From: Competibacter_A sp003527885
GTDB lineage: Bacteria > Pseudomonadota > Gammaproteobacteria > Competibacterales > Competibacteraceae
DNA length: 64,000 bases
Reading direction: 5' to 3'
NCBI GenBank assembly: GCA_035442025.1
Contig: DAORPQ010000004.1
Span: forward strand, 1-64,000
In this document: positions 45,660 to 55,785 of the stretch, piece after piece
Layout of the letters: each line of letters opens with the position of its first letter
Numbering within the stretch: the stretch's first letter is position 1
Translations under genes and position numbers: made by a program
Notes under the pieces: model-generated
Databases searched by the model: none
What the model was told of the DNA's origin: nothing
What the model saw: only the letters and a program-made list of their open reading frames with translations

Positions 45660-46424
45660 TCACAGCTTGTCGAGATAGGCCACACCGCCCAATTGCTCCA
45701 TCTGCCGCTCGATCCACCGCTGGCGTTTTACCACGTAAGCGGACGGCTTATCCACCCGGTAACGCACTGGATTGGGCAACACCGCCGCCAGTCGCACGGC
45801 CTCGCCGGCCGTCAAGCGAGCCGCTGGCTTGTTGAAAAAACGCCGGCTGGCCGCTCCCACCCCGAAGGTATAATCCCCGAACTCGGCGACGTTCAAATAA
45901 ACTTCCAGAATCCGTTGTTTGGGCCAGAGCAGTTCCAACAGCACGGTGAACCACGCCTCCAGGCCCTTGCGGATGAAACTGCGCCCCGACCAGAGAAACA
46001 GGTTTTTGGCCACCTGCTGGCTGATGGTGCTGGCGCCGCGCAACGGTCGGCCTTCTTCCTGACCGTCCAGCGCCTCCCGAATTTCCACGAGGTCGAAACC
46101 GTGATGCGCGGGAAACCGTTGGTCTTCCCCGGCGATCACCGCCAGCGCGGCATAGGGCGAGATGGCCGTCCACGGTGTCCAGTCGTAGCGAACCGCACCG
46201 CCCTGCCCCGCCCACCACGCCTTGATTCCGTTCTGGACGATCACGCTCGACGCCGGCAACGGCAACCAGCGCAGCGCCAGAACCAACAACACCGAAGCCG
46301 CCACAAAGCCCGCCGACCCGCGCCAGAGCCCCCGCCAGAGCCGGACCCCTCTGCCCGGTTTTGCCGCGGGCTGCCGTCGGGCGGCGTTGAAACGGAGCGG
46401 CCACCTCCACCGCCGTTTCCTCAA
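45660..46424 (-). CDS. mtgA: Monofunctional biosynthetic peptidoglycan transglycosylase (TTG start)
   Basis: MtgA polymerises lipid II glycan chains. A basic N-terminus is followed by a membrane anchor (GSAGFVAASVLLVLALRWL) and the GT51 domain with the catalytic Glu in IAGEDQRFPAHHGFD, GASTISQQVAKNLFLW and ILEVYLNVAEFG. The frame reaches 46475, but a TTG at 46424 overlaps the stop of the preceding gene by 4 nt and has a GGGGAG site upstream. This gives 254 residues, close to the family length. Confidence 0.93.
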   Translation of the reverse strand: MRKRRWRWPLRFNAARRQPAAKPGRGVRLWRGLWRGSAGFVAASVLLVLALRWLPLPASSVIVQNGIKAWWAGQGGAVRYDWTPWTAISPYAALAVIAGEDQRFPAHHGFDLVEIREALDGQEEGRPLRGASTISQQVAKNLFLWSGRSFIRKGLEAWFTVLLELLWPKQRILEVYLNVAEFGDYTFGVGAASRRFFNKPAARLTAGEAVRLAAVLPNPVRYRVDKPSAYVVKRQRWIERQMEQLGGVAYLDKL

Positions 46425-46924
46425 AAGACTCCCCACGCCACCCCCGAAGCCATGGTTTCGCCCAACTCCTCGCAAGACTGCAAAATAGCGGCGTTCAGCT
46501 CGCCGCGGGCGATGACCGGATCGCAGACCGGTTTTAGCGGGTAGCCGCGCGCGATGCGCTCGATGCTGTTCAAAGCTCCGGTTCCGTCATTCCCGGCGCT
46601 GACGAACACGGCATACGGCAGGCCGCCGATCTGCCCTTGGGCCGGATAATAGGTGCGATCCAAAAAATTTTTCAGCGCCCCGGACATATAGCCAAAATTC
46701 TCCGGCGTGCCCAGCAACAAGCCGTGCGCCCACAACAAATCGTCCAGACCGGCCCGCAGCGCCATTTTCAGTCGCGTTTCGACCTCAATCACCCGCCGCG
46801 CGCCGCGCAGCGTTGCCCTGGCCATGGCTCGGGTATGGCCGGTCTGGGAATGGTAAACGATCAACAGGTGTTTGCGCGGTCCGGTCACGGCAGCATCCTT
46901 CCGGTCATGTACTTGCCGCGCCAC
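46421..46924 (-). CDS. Flavodoxin/NAD(P)H-dependent FMN reductase-like protein
   Basis: A 167-residue flavodoxin-fold protein. The FMN phosphate loop is YHSQTGHTRAMA, followed by GLLLGTPENFGYMSGALKNF and VFVSAGNDGTGA. It may reduce quinones or act as a flavin reductase; the substrate cannot be read from the sequence. The start may be internal (for example near 46885, before GPRKHLLIVYHS). It overlaps mtgA by 4 nt. Confidence 0.88.
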   Translation of the reverse strand: MARQVHDRKDAAVTGPRKHLLIVYHSQTGHTRAMARATLRGARRVIEVETRLKMALRAGLDDLLWAHGLLLGTPENFGYMSGALKNFLDRTYYPAQGQIGGLPYAVFVSAGNDGTGALNSIERIARGYPLKPVCDPVIARGELNAAILQSCEELGETMASGVAWGVF

Positions 46925-46987
46925 GGAATTTCCGCTATGGTTGCGGGTCTTTTACAGTAGCTAAGAACGGTTGATCAGCGAGGTAGT

Positions 46988-47206
46988 ATGTCGAAAGAAG
47001 ACCATATCGAAATGGAAGGCACCGTAGTCGATACCCTGCCTAACACCATGTTCAGGGTAAAATTGGAAAACGGTCATGTGGTTACGGCGCATATTTCCGG
47101 CCGGATGCGCAAGCACTACATCCGTATCCTGACCGGCGACAAGGTCAAGGTGGAATTGACCCCTTATGATCTGAGCAAGGGGCGCATCACCTATCGCGGG
47201 CGCTGA
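46988..47206 (+). CDS. infA: Translation initiation factor IF-1
   Basis: A 72-residue S1/OB-fold protein, MSKEDHIEMEGTVVDTLPN, with the highly conserved FRVKLENGHVVTAHISGRMR and YDLSKGRITYR. The length is exactly that of the family. It lies beside clpA-clpS, as in many Gammaproteobacteria, but on the opposite strand. A GAGG site precedes the ATG. Confidence 0.98.
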   Translation: MSKEDHIEMEGTVVDTLPNTMFRVKLENGHVVTAHISGRMRKHYIRILTGDKVKVELTPYDLSKGRITYRGR

Positions 47207-47297
47207 ACGCCCCACCATCGCCCGCTTTCCCCCACCCTGAAACGCCAGCAACCAACCCTCCCTCGGGCCGGGTTGCCGACCGCAACCGCGTGTCGGT

Positions 47298-49547
<2,250 letters not shown>

Positions 49548-49582
49548 AACTCACACCTCGAATCGCGCTGGGGTGATGGGAT

Positions 49583-49909
49583 TCAAGCCTCTTCTAGGGT
49601 ACATAACAACGGATGCTGGTGCCGGCGGGAGAACTCGTTCACCTGCGCCACCTTGGTTTCCGCAATATCATGAGTATAGACCCCGCACACCCCTCGACCA
49701 CGGGTATGAACGTGCAACATGATTTGGGTCGCTTTCTCCCGGTTCATTGCGAAAAAACTTTCCAGAATCTGCACCACGAAATCCATCGGAGTATAGTCGT
49801 CATTCAGCAAAACCACCTTGTACAGTTGCGGCTGTTTCAGCTTGGGTTTGGCCGGTTCCACCACGAGGCCGCGATCTGGATGGGAAGATGAGGACCGTTC
49901 CTGACTCAT
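49583..49909 (-). CDS. clpS: ClpA adaptor protein ClpS
   Basis: ClpS delivers N-end-rule substrates to ClpA. The conserved core LYKVVLLNDDYTPMDFVVQI, the substrate-pocket residues and HVHTRGRGVCGVYTHDIAETK are present. The start at 49909 (MSQERSSS) gives 108 residues, the usual size. The upstream frame to 50122 would run into pyrE. The ribosome site is weak. It lies 35 bp before clpA. Confidence 0.96.
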   Translation of the reverse strand: MSQERSSSSHPDRGLVVEPAKPKLKQPQLYKVVLLNDDYTPMDFVVQILESFFAMNREKATQIMLHVHTRGRGVCGVYTHDIAETKVAQVNEFSRRHQHPLLCTLEEA

Positions 49910-50051
49910 GCCGCTCGTATTGCTTTTTCCGATGACGAATGAATGGTATTCGGGCGTCCGGCGACGGCACAAGAACCCCGTGCCGACGGCTGTCACGGAC
50001 TGACATTTAGATAATACGCGGCCTATAAGTTTCCTCAAGAGCCTTTCACAT

Positions 50052-50711
50052 TTAAAAATTCGGGCGGGGCGCAGACCCGTAACGCACCTGATAATCGCGC
50101 ATCCTGTCCAGGTAAGCCGCATGGTCCGGCCGTTCGGCCAGATAAACCACCACGTCGTTCAGGCCGACGATGCTGGTGACCGCGATGCCGTGGGCGCGCT
50201 CGGCTTCCTGCACCGCCGACAGCTCGCCCCGGCCGCGCTCTTGCCGGTCCAGCGCGATCAAAGCGCCCGCCGGCGTTGCTTGGTGGGCGTTCAAAATCCC
50301 CATCGTTTCGCGGATGGCGGTACCGGCGGTGATGACATCATCCACGATCAGCACTCGACCCTGCAACGGCGCGCCGACGAGCGTTCCGCCTTCACCGTGG
50401 CCCTTGGCTTCCTTGCGGTTGAAGCACCAGGGCAGGTCGCGGCCGTGCTGTTCGGCCAGTGCGATGGCCACCGCCGACACCAGCGGAATGCCTTTGTAGG
50501 CCGGGCCGAACAAGGTGTCGAACTGCAAGCCGGAAGCCACGATGGCGGAAGCGTAGTAACGACCCAAGCGCGCCAGCGCCACACCACTGTCAAATAAGCC
50601 CGCGTTGAAAAAATAGGGGCTGATCCGCCCGGATTTCAGGGTAAATTCGCCAAAGCGCAGCACGCCCCGGCTGACGGCGAAATCGAGAAAGTCCCGCTGA
50701 TAGTCTCGCAT
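50052..50711 (-). CDS. pyrE: Orotate phosphoribosyltransferase
   Basis: PyrE attaches phosphoribosyl to orotate in pyrimidine synthesis. GEFTLKSGRISPYFFNAGLF, AYKGIPLVSAVAIAL, FNRKEAKGHGEGG (the catalytic lysine loop) and the PRPP motif VLIVDDVITAGTAIRE are present. The ATG at 50711 gives 219 residues. It is divergent from the exonuclease III gene with 82 bp between, as at the pyrE-crc locus of Pseudomonas. Confidence 0.97.
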   Translation of the reverse strand: MRDYQRDFLDFAVSRGVLRFGEFTLKSGRISPYFFNAGLFDSGVALARLGRYYASAIVASGLQFDTLFGPAYKGIPLVSAVAIALAEQHGRDLPWCFNRKEAKGHGEGGTLVGAPLQGRVLIVDDVITAGTAIRETMGILNAHQATPAGALIALDRQERGRGELSAVQEAERAHGIAVTSIVGLNDVVVYLAERPDHAAYLDRMRDYQVRYGSAPRPNF

Positions 50712-50793
50712 GATGGCTAATTCCGGCTCTGGAAAGATAAATCCCGTTATCATAACGCGCTTTATCACCTATCCAGCGGAGCACCATCGTCTC

Positions 50794-51567
50794 ATGCGAG
50801 TGATCACGCTCAATGTCAACGGCATCCGGTCCGCCGCCAGCAAGAGCCTTTATCCTTGGTTGAGGGAGCAAAAAGCGGACGTGGTCTGCTTGCAGGAAAC
50901 CCGCGCGCAAAGTCAGCAGTTGCCCCCCGCGCATTACCACCCGGTCGGCTACCACTGCGCCTACCACGACGCCAAGCGCCGGGGCTACAGCGGCGTCGCG
51001 CTGTACGCGCGGCGCGAACCCGATGCGACCCTCACCGGTTTGGGATGGCCGGAGTGCGACACGGAAGGCCGCTGGCTGGAAGCGCGGTTCGGCGCGCTCA
51101 GTGTGGTTTCCTTATACCTGCCCTCCGGCTCCGCCAGCCCCGAACGGCAGGCGGTGAAATTCGACTTTCTGAACCGCTTGGTCAAACCGCTGCGAGCGCT
51201 GCGCGCCAGCGGCCGCGACGTGATTCTCTGCGGCGACTGGAACATCGCGCACAAGGAAATCGATCTCAGGAACTGGCGCGCCAACCGCAAGCACTCCGGC
51301 TTTCTGCCCGAGGAGCGGGCTTGGATGGACACGTTGTTCGGCGCGTTGGGCTGGGTCGACGCCTTTCGGGTCGTCGATCCGCGCCCCGACCAATACACTT
51401 GGTGGTCGAACCGCGGCCGGGCGCGCGACAACAATGTCGGCTGGCGGATCGACTATCAAGTCGTCACGCCGGGCTTGGCGAAAAAGGTGCGCGCCGCCGC
51501 CATCTACCGCGACCAGCGCTTTTCCGATCATGCGCCCCTGACGCTGGACTACGATTATGACTTCTGA
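50794..51567 (+). CDS. Exonuclease III (AP endonuclease, Xth/ExoA type)
   Basis: An EEP-family DNA repair nuclease of 257 residues. The metal ligand Glu35 is in VVCLQETRAQ, the active-site GDWNIAHKEIDLRNWR keeps Asp and Asn, and the terminal FSDHAPLTLDYDYDF has the catalytic Asp-His. The overall sequence and the divergent pyrE neighbour are close to the Pseudomonas catabolite regulator Crc, but Crc has lost these residues. So this protein should be an active nuclease. The ATG at 50794 is used; the frame overlaps the ampG-like gene by 11 nt. Confidence 0.94.
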   Translation: MRVITLNVNGIRSAASKSLYPWLREQKADVVCLQETRAQSQQLPPAHYHPVGYHCAYHDAKRRGYSGVALYARREPDATLTGLGWPECDTEGRWLEARFGALSVVSLYLPSGSASPERQAVKFDFLNRLVKPLRALRASGRDVILCGDWNIAHKEIDLRNWRANRKHSGFLPEERAWMDTLFGALGWVDAFRVVDPRPDQYTWWSNRGRARDNNVGWRIDYQVVTPGLAKKVRAAAIYRDQRFSDHAPLTLDYDYDF

Positions 51568-52855
51568 AACCGAGCGGCGCTCCGGCGGCGATATTCTGCG
51601 GCTTTTTCTCAGCGGGCGGATGTTGACCGCGCTGTTGATGGGCTTTTCCTCCGGCTTGCCGCTGCTGCTCGCCACCGGGTCGGTGTTGCAGGCGTGGCTG
51701 AAGGAAGCCGGCGTCGATCTCGGCACCATCGGCTTGTTCGCGCTGGTCGGCTTGCCCTACACCCTGAAATTTCTGTGGGCGCCGCTGCTGGATCGCTTCG
51801 CTCCCATCGCCAGTATGGGCCGGCGGCGCGGGTGGCTGCTGCTGATCCAACTGACACTGGTGGCGGCCATCGTCGGCTTGGGTTTCACCGACCCTTATGA
51901 GAGTTTGCCGCTGGTCACGCTGGCGGCGTTTCTGGTGGCGTTCTTTTCCGCTTCGCAAGATATCGTGATCGATGCTTACCGACGGGAATCGCTGACCGAT
52001 GATGAGCAAGGGCTAGGGGCGTCGCTCTACGTCGGCGGCTACCGGTCAGGGCTGTTACTTTCTTCGGGCGGCGGGCTGATCCTCGCCGACTTCATCCCGT
52101 TTTCCGCCGTATATTGGGTGATGGCGGCGACGATGCTGCCCGGTTTGATCACGACGCTACTGTGCGGCGAACCGCCGGTTACAACCGGCACGCCGCGCAC
52201 CTTGCGCGAGGCGGTGGTGCAACCGTTCATCGAATATTTTTCCCGCCACGACGCCGTACTGATTCTTTTATTCGTACTGTTGTACAAAGTTGGTGAGATG
52301 CTAGCGAGCCAGATGACCACTCCCTTCTACCTAGATCTGGGTTTCAGCAAGACAGAAATCGGCACCATCGTCAAACTGTTCGGCTTCTGGGCAACGGTGC
52401 TCGGCGGCATTCTCGGCGGCGTTTGGATGTTGCGTCTGGGTCAGTACCGCGCGCTCTGGCTGTTCGGCGCGCTGCAAGCCATCGGCTTGCTCGGTTTCGT
52501 GATACTGGCGCGGCTCGGCCACAGTTTGCCAGGGTTAGCCCTAGCGATTACTAGCGAAAATCTGTTCGCCGGCATGGCGACCACCGCTTATCTCGCGTTC
52601 ATGGCAACCCAAACCAACAAGAAATTCACCGCCACTCAATATGCGTTGCTCAGCAGCCTGATGGGCATTCCGCGCGTGGTGTTAACCACGCCGACCGGCT
52701 ATCTGGCCCAATGGCTGGGCTGGGAAGGTTTTTTCCTGTTTTGCATGGCCGCCACGGTGCCGGGCTTATGGCTGCTGACCCGGTTTAGGGGATGGATGGA
52801 GGCGGAGCGCCCCGCCAGTGAGCCGCAACCCGCCGTCGCTGGAACCAAACGCTAG
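51557..52855 (+). CDS. MFS transporter, AmpG-like muropeptide permease
   Basis: A 432-residue major facilitator protein with about 12 hydrophobic segments. The AmpG pattern is clear: MLTALLMGFSSGLPLLLATG, WLKEAGVDLGTIGLFALVGL and PYTLKFLWAPLLDRF near the N-terminus. AmpG imports GlcNAc-anhydroMurNAc peptides from the periplasm for cell-wall recycling. It overlaps the exonuclease gene by 11 nt, which suggests co-transcription. It is convergent with the acetyltransferase gene, with one base between stops. Confidence 0.9.
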   Translation: MTSETERRSGGDILRLFLSGRMLTALLMGFSSGLPLLLATGSVLQAWLKEAGVDLGTIGLFALVGLPYTLKFLWAPLLDRFAPIASMGRRRGWLLLIQLTLVAAIVGLGFTDPYESLPLVTLAAFLVAFFSASQDIVIDAYRRESLTDDEQGLGASLYVGGYRSGLLLSSGGGLILADFIPFSAVYWVMAATMLPGLITTLLCGEPPVTTGTPRTLREAVVQPFIEYFSRHDAVLILLFVLLYKVGEMLASQMTTPFYLDLGFSKTEIGTIVKLFGFWATVLGGILGGVWMLRLGQYRALWLFGALQAIGLLGFVILARLGHSLPGLALAITSENLFAGMATTAYLAFMATQTNKKFTATQYALLSSLMGIPRVVLTTPTGYLAQWLGWEGFFLFCMAATVPGLWLLTRFRGWMEAERPASEPQPAVAGTKR

Positions 52856-52856
52856 G

Positions 52857-55301
52857 CTAGACCAGCGGCAAGTTGGCGACCATCACCCCGGCATCGTCCG
52901 GGCATACCTTGATCGTGAAACCCGTGGCCCGGCACAAAGCCAGCATCGGCTCGTTTTCCCGCAGGATTTCCCCGAACAACTCGCGAAAGCCTCTCTCTTT
53001 CGCGTAACGGATCAGCCGGCGCAGCAGCAGGCTGCCCAGCCCGATCCCGGTCGCCGCCCGCAACAGGACAATGGCGAACTCGGCCCGCTCGCCGTCGGCG
53101 TCGCGCATCAACCGCGCCACCCCGCAGCTCTCCGGCGGCCGGTCGGGCCGCTGGCGGAACACCACCAGCGCCATATCGCGTTCGTAGTCGATTTGCGTCA
53201 GGCGGGCAGCTTCCTCGTGAGTCAGTTCCGTGATCGTGCGCATGAAGCGCATCCGCACGTCCTCGGTCGATAACTGCTTGAACGAGGCCACAAAAGCCGG
53301 TTCATCTTCCGGCCGCACCGGGCGAATTAGCAGGATCGAGCCGTCCGGCAACGCAACGGTCTCTTCCAGCTCGCGCGGATAGGGCCGGATCGCCAGCCGC
53401 TCGCGGGACGGAAACCCCATCGCGGCGAGCCGAATTCGGGCGGCTTCCACGCACGCCCCGTCAGGGTTTACCAGTACGGGATTCAATTCCAGTTCGACGA
53501 TTTCGCCCAAATCTACGATCAGCCGCGAAACCCTGACCAGCAGCGAGATGACGCCGGCCAACACGCCGGGCAGGGCGGCGTCGGCCTCGCGTAGCCGAGG
53601 GTAAAGCCGCGAATGCCGGATCGCCTCGCGCGCCAGCGTCGGATCGAGCGGCGGTAACGCAACAGTGGCTTCATCGACCCCAAGCGCGTCACGCTCGGCC
53701 GATTCCAGCAGCAACACCGGGCCGAACACCGCATCCTCGACCGCGCGCACGCCCAGCACTAACGGGCGGACCACCGACTTAAACCCCGGAAGCGACATCG
53801 AAACCCCGTAAGCGCCCAGCACCGCGCCGACTTCCGGGTTATCCAGCACGTCGCGACCCGCCGCCAACAGGGTCTCGATCAATTGGCGAGCGCCGTTCAG
53901 ATCGGCGGCCGAGGGGTCCGGCAGCCAGGGCGGGGTCGCCATCAAACCGATGCGGTTCTGCTGGCGACGCCAACACTGCATGAACGTTCGAACCGCATCA
54001 TCAAGCGCCTCGTAGACCGGGATGCGCCGGGCGTGAAGAGAGGGCCGGACAAGGCGAGCGCTCTCCGCGCCCAGCCAGCAGGCCAACACGCCGGGTCGCG
54101 GCTCGCCGCGCCCGTCCCAACGGTTCACGGTCCCGGCCAGCGCCATAGCTGCCTCTTCGGCCGAAACTCGCGCGTTGGGCGAATGCAACACCAATACGCA
54201 GTCGGCATCGCCCTCCCGCAGCAGAATCTCCACAGCGGCGCCGTAACGCTCCGCGCCGACGTCGGCGCCCAAATCGAGCGGGTTTTGGGGCTTGCTGACG
54301 GTCGGTGCGAGGCGTCGCAGCGCGTTCTCGGTCTCCTGGCCGAACCGGGCCAGATGGCCGCCTTCCGCCAGCAAGGCATCCGCGGCCAGCAGACCCAACA
54401 GCCGGCTATTACCGACCAGCGCCAGCCGGTCGCCCGCGATCGGCGCATCCAATACCAGCGTCGCCCCGACCCGGCACAAATCCGGCAGCGACGGCAGCCG
54501 CAAGATTCCAGCCCGGTGGAAAGCGGCCTCATAAACCGCATCGGTCCGGTGGGAGGCCGCATCGTCGCCCTGGCCGGCGCGCACCACCAGCACCGGCTTG
54601 ACCCGCGCCGCCGCCCGCGCCGCCGACAGGAACGGTCGGGCGTGCTCCACGGTTTCCAGCACCAACAGGATGACGTGGGTAGCGGCATCATCGATCAGAC
54701 GATCCAGCAAATCGGCGACACCGATATCGATCTGTCCGCCCAAGGAAGCGACGTGAGAAAAGCCGATACCTTGAGTGTTGGCCCACTCGATGATCGGCGA
54801 CAGCGCCGCTGAGGACTGTGAAAGCAAGGCCAAATGGCCCGGTAAAGGCGCTTGCGGAACAAGTGAGGCATTAAAGCCGCAACGCGGCGAGATGAGTTCA
54901 CCACCGGGACCGAGAATGCTCAGGCGGTAGGAGCGCGCGGCTTTCCGTAAAGCCCCGCGAAAAACCGCCGTCTCATCGCTGCCGCGAAAATTGTAAGGTG
55001 TGGCGATGATGACGGCTTTGATCCCGCGGCGACCCGCTTCGAGCAACAACCTGGGAATCGTGCGCACCGGCGTGGCGATCACCGCCAACTCCGGCGTGCT
55101 CGGTAGATCGGCGAGGCGTCGGTAAGCCGGCCTGTCGCGCACCTGCCGATGACGGCGGTTGACGAAAAACACATCGCCCTTGAAATCGCCGGCCAACAGG
55201 TTCCGAGCCAACGCCTCACCGAGCGAACCGGGCCGCTCGCTGGCCCCGACCAACGCGACGGAAGCCGGACCGCACAGATAGCGTAAATGGTGGACGGACA
55301 T
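52857..55301 (-). CDS. PatZ/Pat-like protein lysine acetyltransferase (acyl-CoA synthetase-GNAT fusion)
   Basis: An 814-residue fusion. The N-terminal ~480 residues are an ADP-forming acyl-CoA synthetase alpha-like region (CoA-binding SVALVGASERPGSLGEALA, then ILGPGGELISPRCGFNAS, LALLSQSSAALSPIIEWA). The beta-like region follows, then a GNAT domain (about 650-814: VRPEDEPAFVASFKQLSTED, IGLGSLLLRRLIRYAKERG). It matches Escherichia coli PatZ (886 residues), which acetylates acetyl-CoA synthetase and other proteins. The central ATP-grasp part is much shorter than in PatZ: VLGAYGVSMSLPG joins VFGPVLLLES after only about 20 residues. The ATG at 55301 follows GAGG; a GTG at 55310 is an alternative. 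Confidence 0.92.
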   Translation of the reverse strand: MSVHHLRYLCGPASVALVGASERPGSLGEALARNLLAGDFKGDVFFVNRRHRQVRDRPAYRRLADLPSTPELAVIATPVRTIPRLLLEAGRRGIKAVIIATPYNFRGSDETAVFRGALRKAARSYRLSILGPGGELISPRCGFNASLVPQAPLPGHLALLSQSSAALSPIIEWANTQGIGFSHVASLGGQIDIGVADLLDRLIDDAATHVILLVLETVEHARPFLSAARAAARVKPVLVVRAGQGDDAASHRTDAVYEAAFHRAGILRLPSLPDLCRVGATLVLDAPIAGDRLALVGNSRLLGLLAADALLAEGGHLARFGQETENALRRLAPTVSKPQNPLDLGADVGAERYGAAVEILLREGDADCVLVLHSPNARVSAEEAAMALAGTVNRWDGRGEPRPGVLACWLGAESARLVRPSLHARRIPVYEALDDAVRTFMQCWRRQQNRIGLMATPPWLPDPSAADLNGARQLIETLLAAGRDVLDNPEVGAVLGAYGVSMSLPGFKSVVRPLVLGVRAVEDAVFGPVLLLESAERDALGVDEATVALPPLDPTLAREAIRHSRLYPRLREADAALPGVLAGVISLLVRVSRLIVDLGEIVELELNPVLVNPDGACVEAARIRLAAMGFPSRERLAIRPYPRELEETVALPDGSILLIRPVRPEDEPAFVASFKQLSTEDVRMRFMRTITELTHEEAARLTQIDYERDMALVVFRQRPDRPPESCGVARLMRDADGERAEFAIVLLRAATGIGLGSLLLRRLIRYAKERGFRELFGEILRENEPMLALCRATGFTIKVCPDDAGVMVANLPLV

Positions 55302-55586
55302 CGCCCTCACTCCTTACCCTAAGTGGAGTAAGGATATACGGTGCGGCAGCCGGAAATGCAACGACCTTCCGAACCGGCGGCCGGGACCGGGGGCCGTCAC
55401 TCCGGGATTCGGGCCACATAGCCCCAACCGTTGCAATTCCGCCCGATCCAAAGTATCAAGCCGCCAAAGCAATGCGCCGATCTGCGGAGCCGGAATCAAG
55501 CGTTTCAGTGGGCGGTGCGAGCGGCCAGGCTGTTCGATCCCATCCTTTAAGCGAGCCAGGTCCAAGCGGCAGCCAGCAACTCCGAG

Positions 55587-55784
55587 TCACCGGTCCGCCG
55601 CTTTCGGGCAAACGGACCCCAAGGAGCAACTACCGCATCCGCCAGCGGCTAGCGGCTTTCGGTCCAAGCTATCAACTTCTTCCCGACAACCGTTAGCACG
55701 GAATAGCCGAACGGGAATAAAAGGCCGCAACAAGGCCAACGCGGCAATCGCCACGATCAGCAGAGCCAGCAAATCTTGCCACAT
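55587..55784 (-). CDS. FeoB-associated Cys-rich small membrane protein
   Basis: A 65-residue protein: one membrane helix (DLLALLIVAIAALALLRPF) and a cysteine cluster near the C-terminus (GGCGSCSLGSVCPK). It begins one base after the feoB stop. The architecture matches the small Cys-rich proteins found next to feoB in many bacteria, thought to assist FeoB. It may be a FeoC-like or iron-sulfur-bearing partner. No HTH typical of FeoC is seen. Confidence 0.8.
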   Translation of the reverse strand: MWQDLLALLIVAIAALALLRPFIPVRLFRANGCREEVDSLDRKPLAAGGCGSCSLGSVCPKAADR

Positions 55785-55785
55785 T

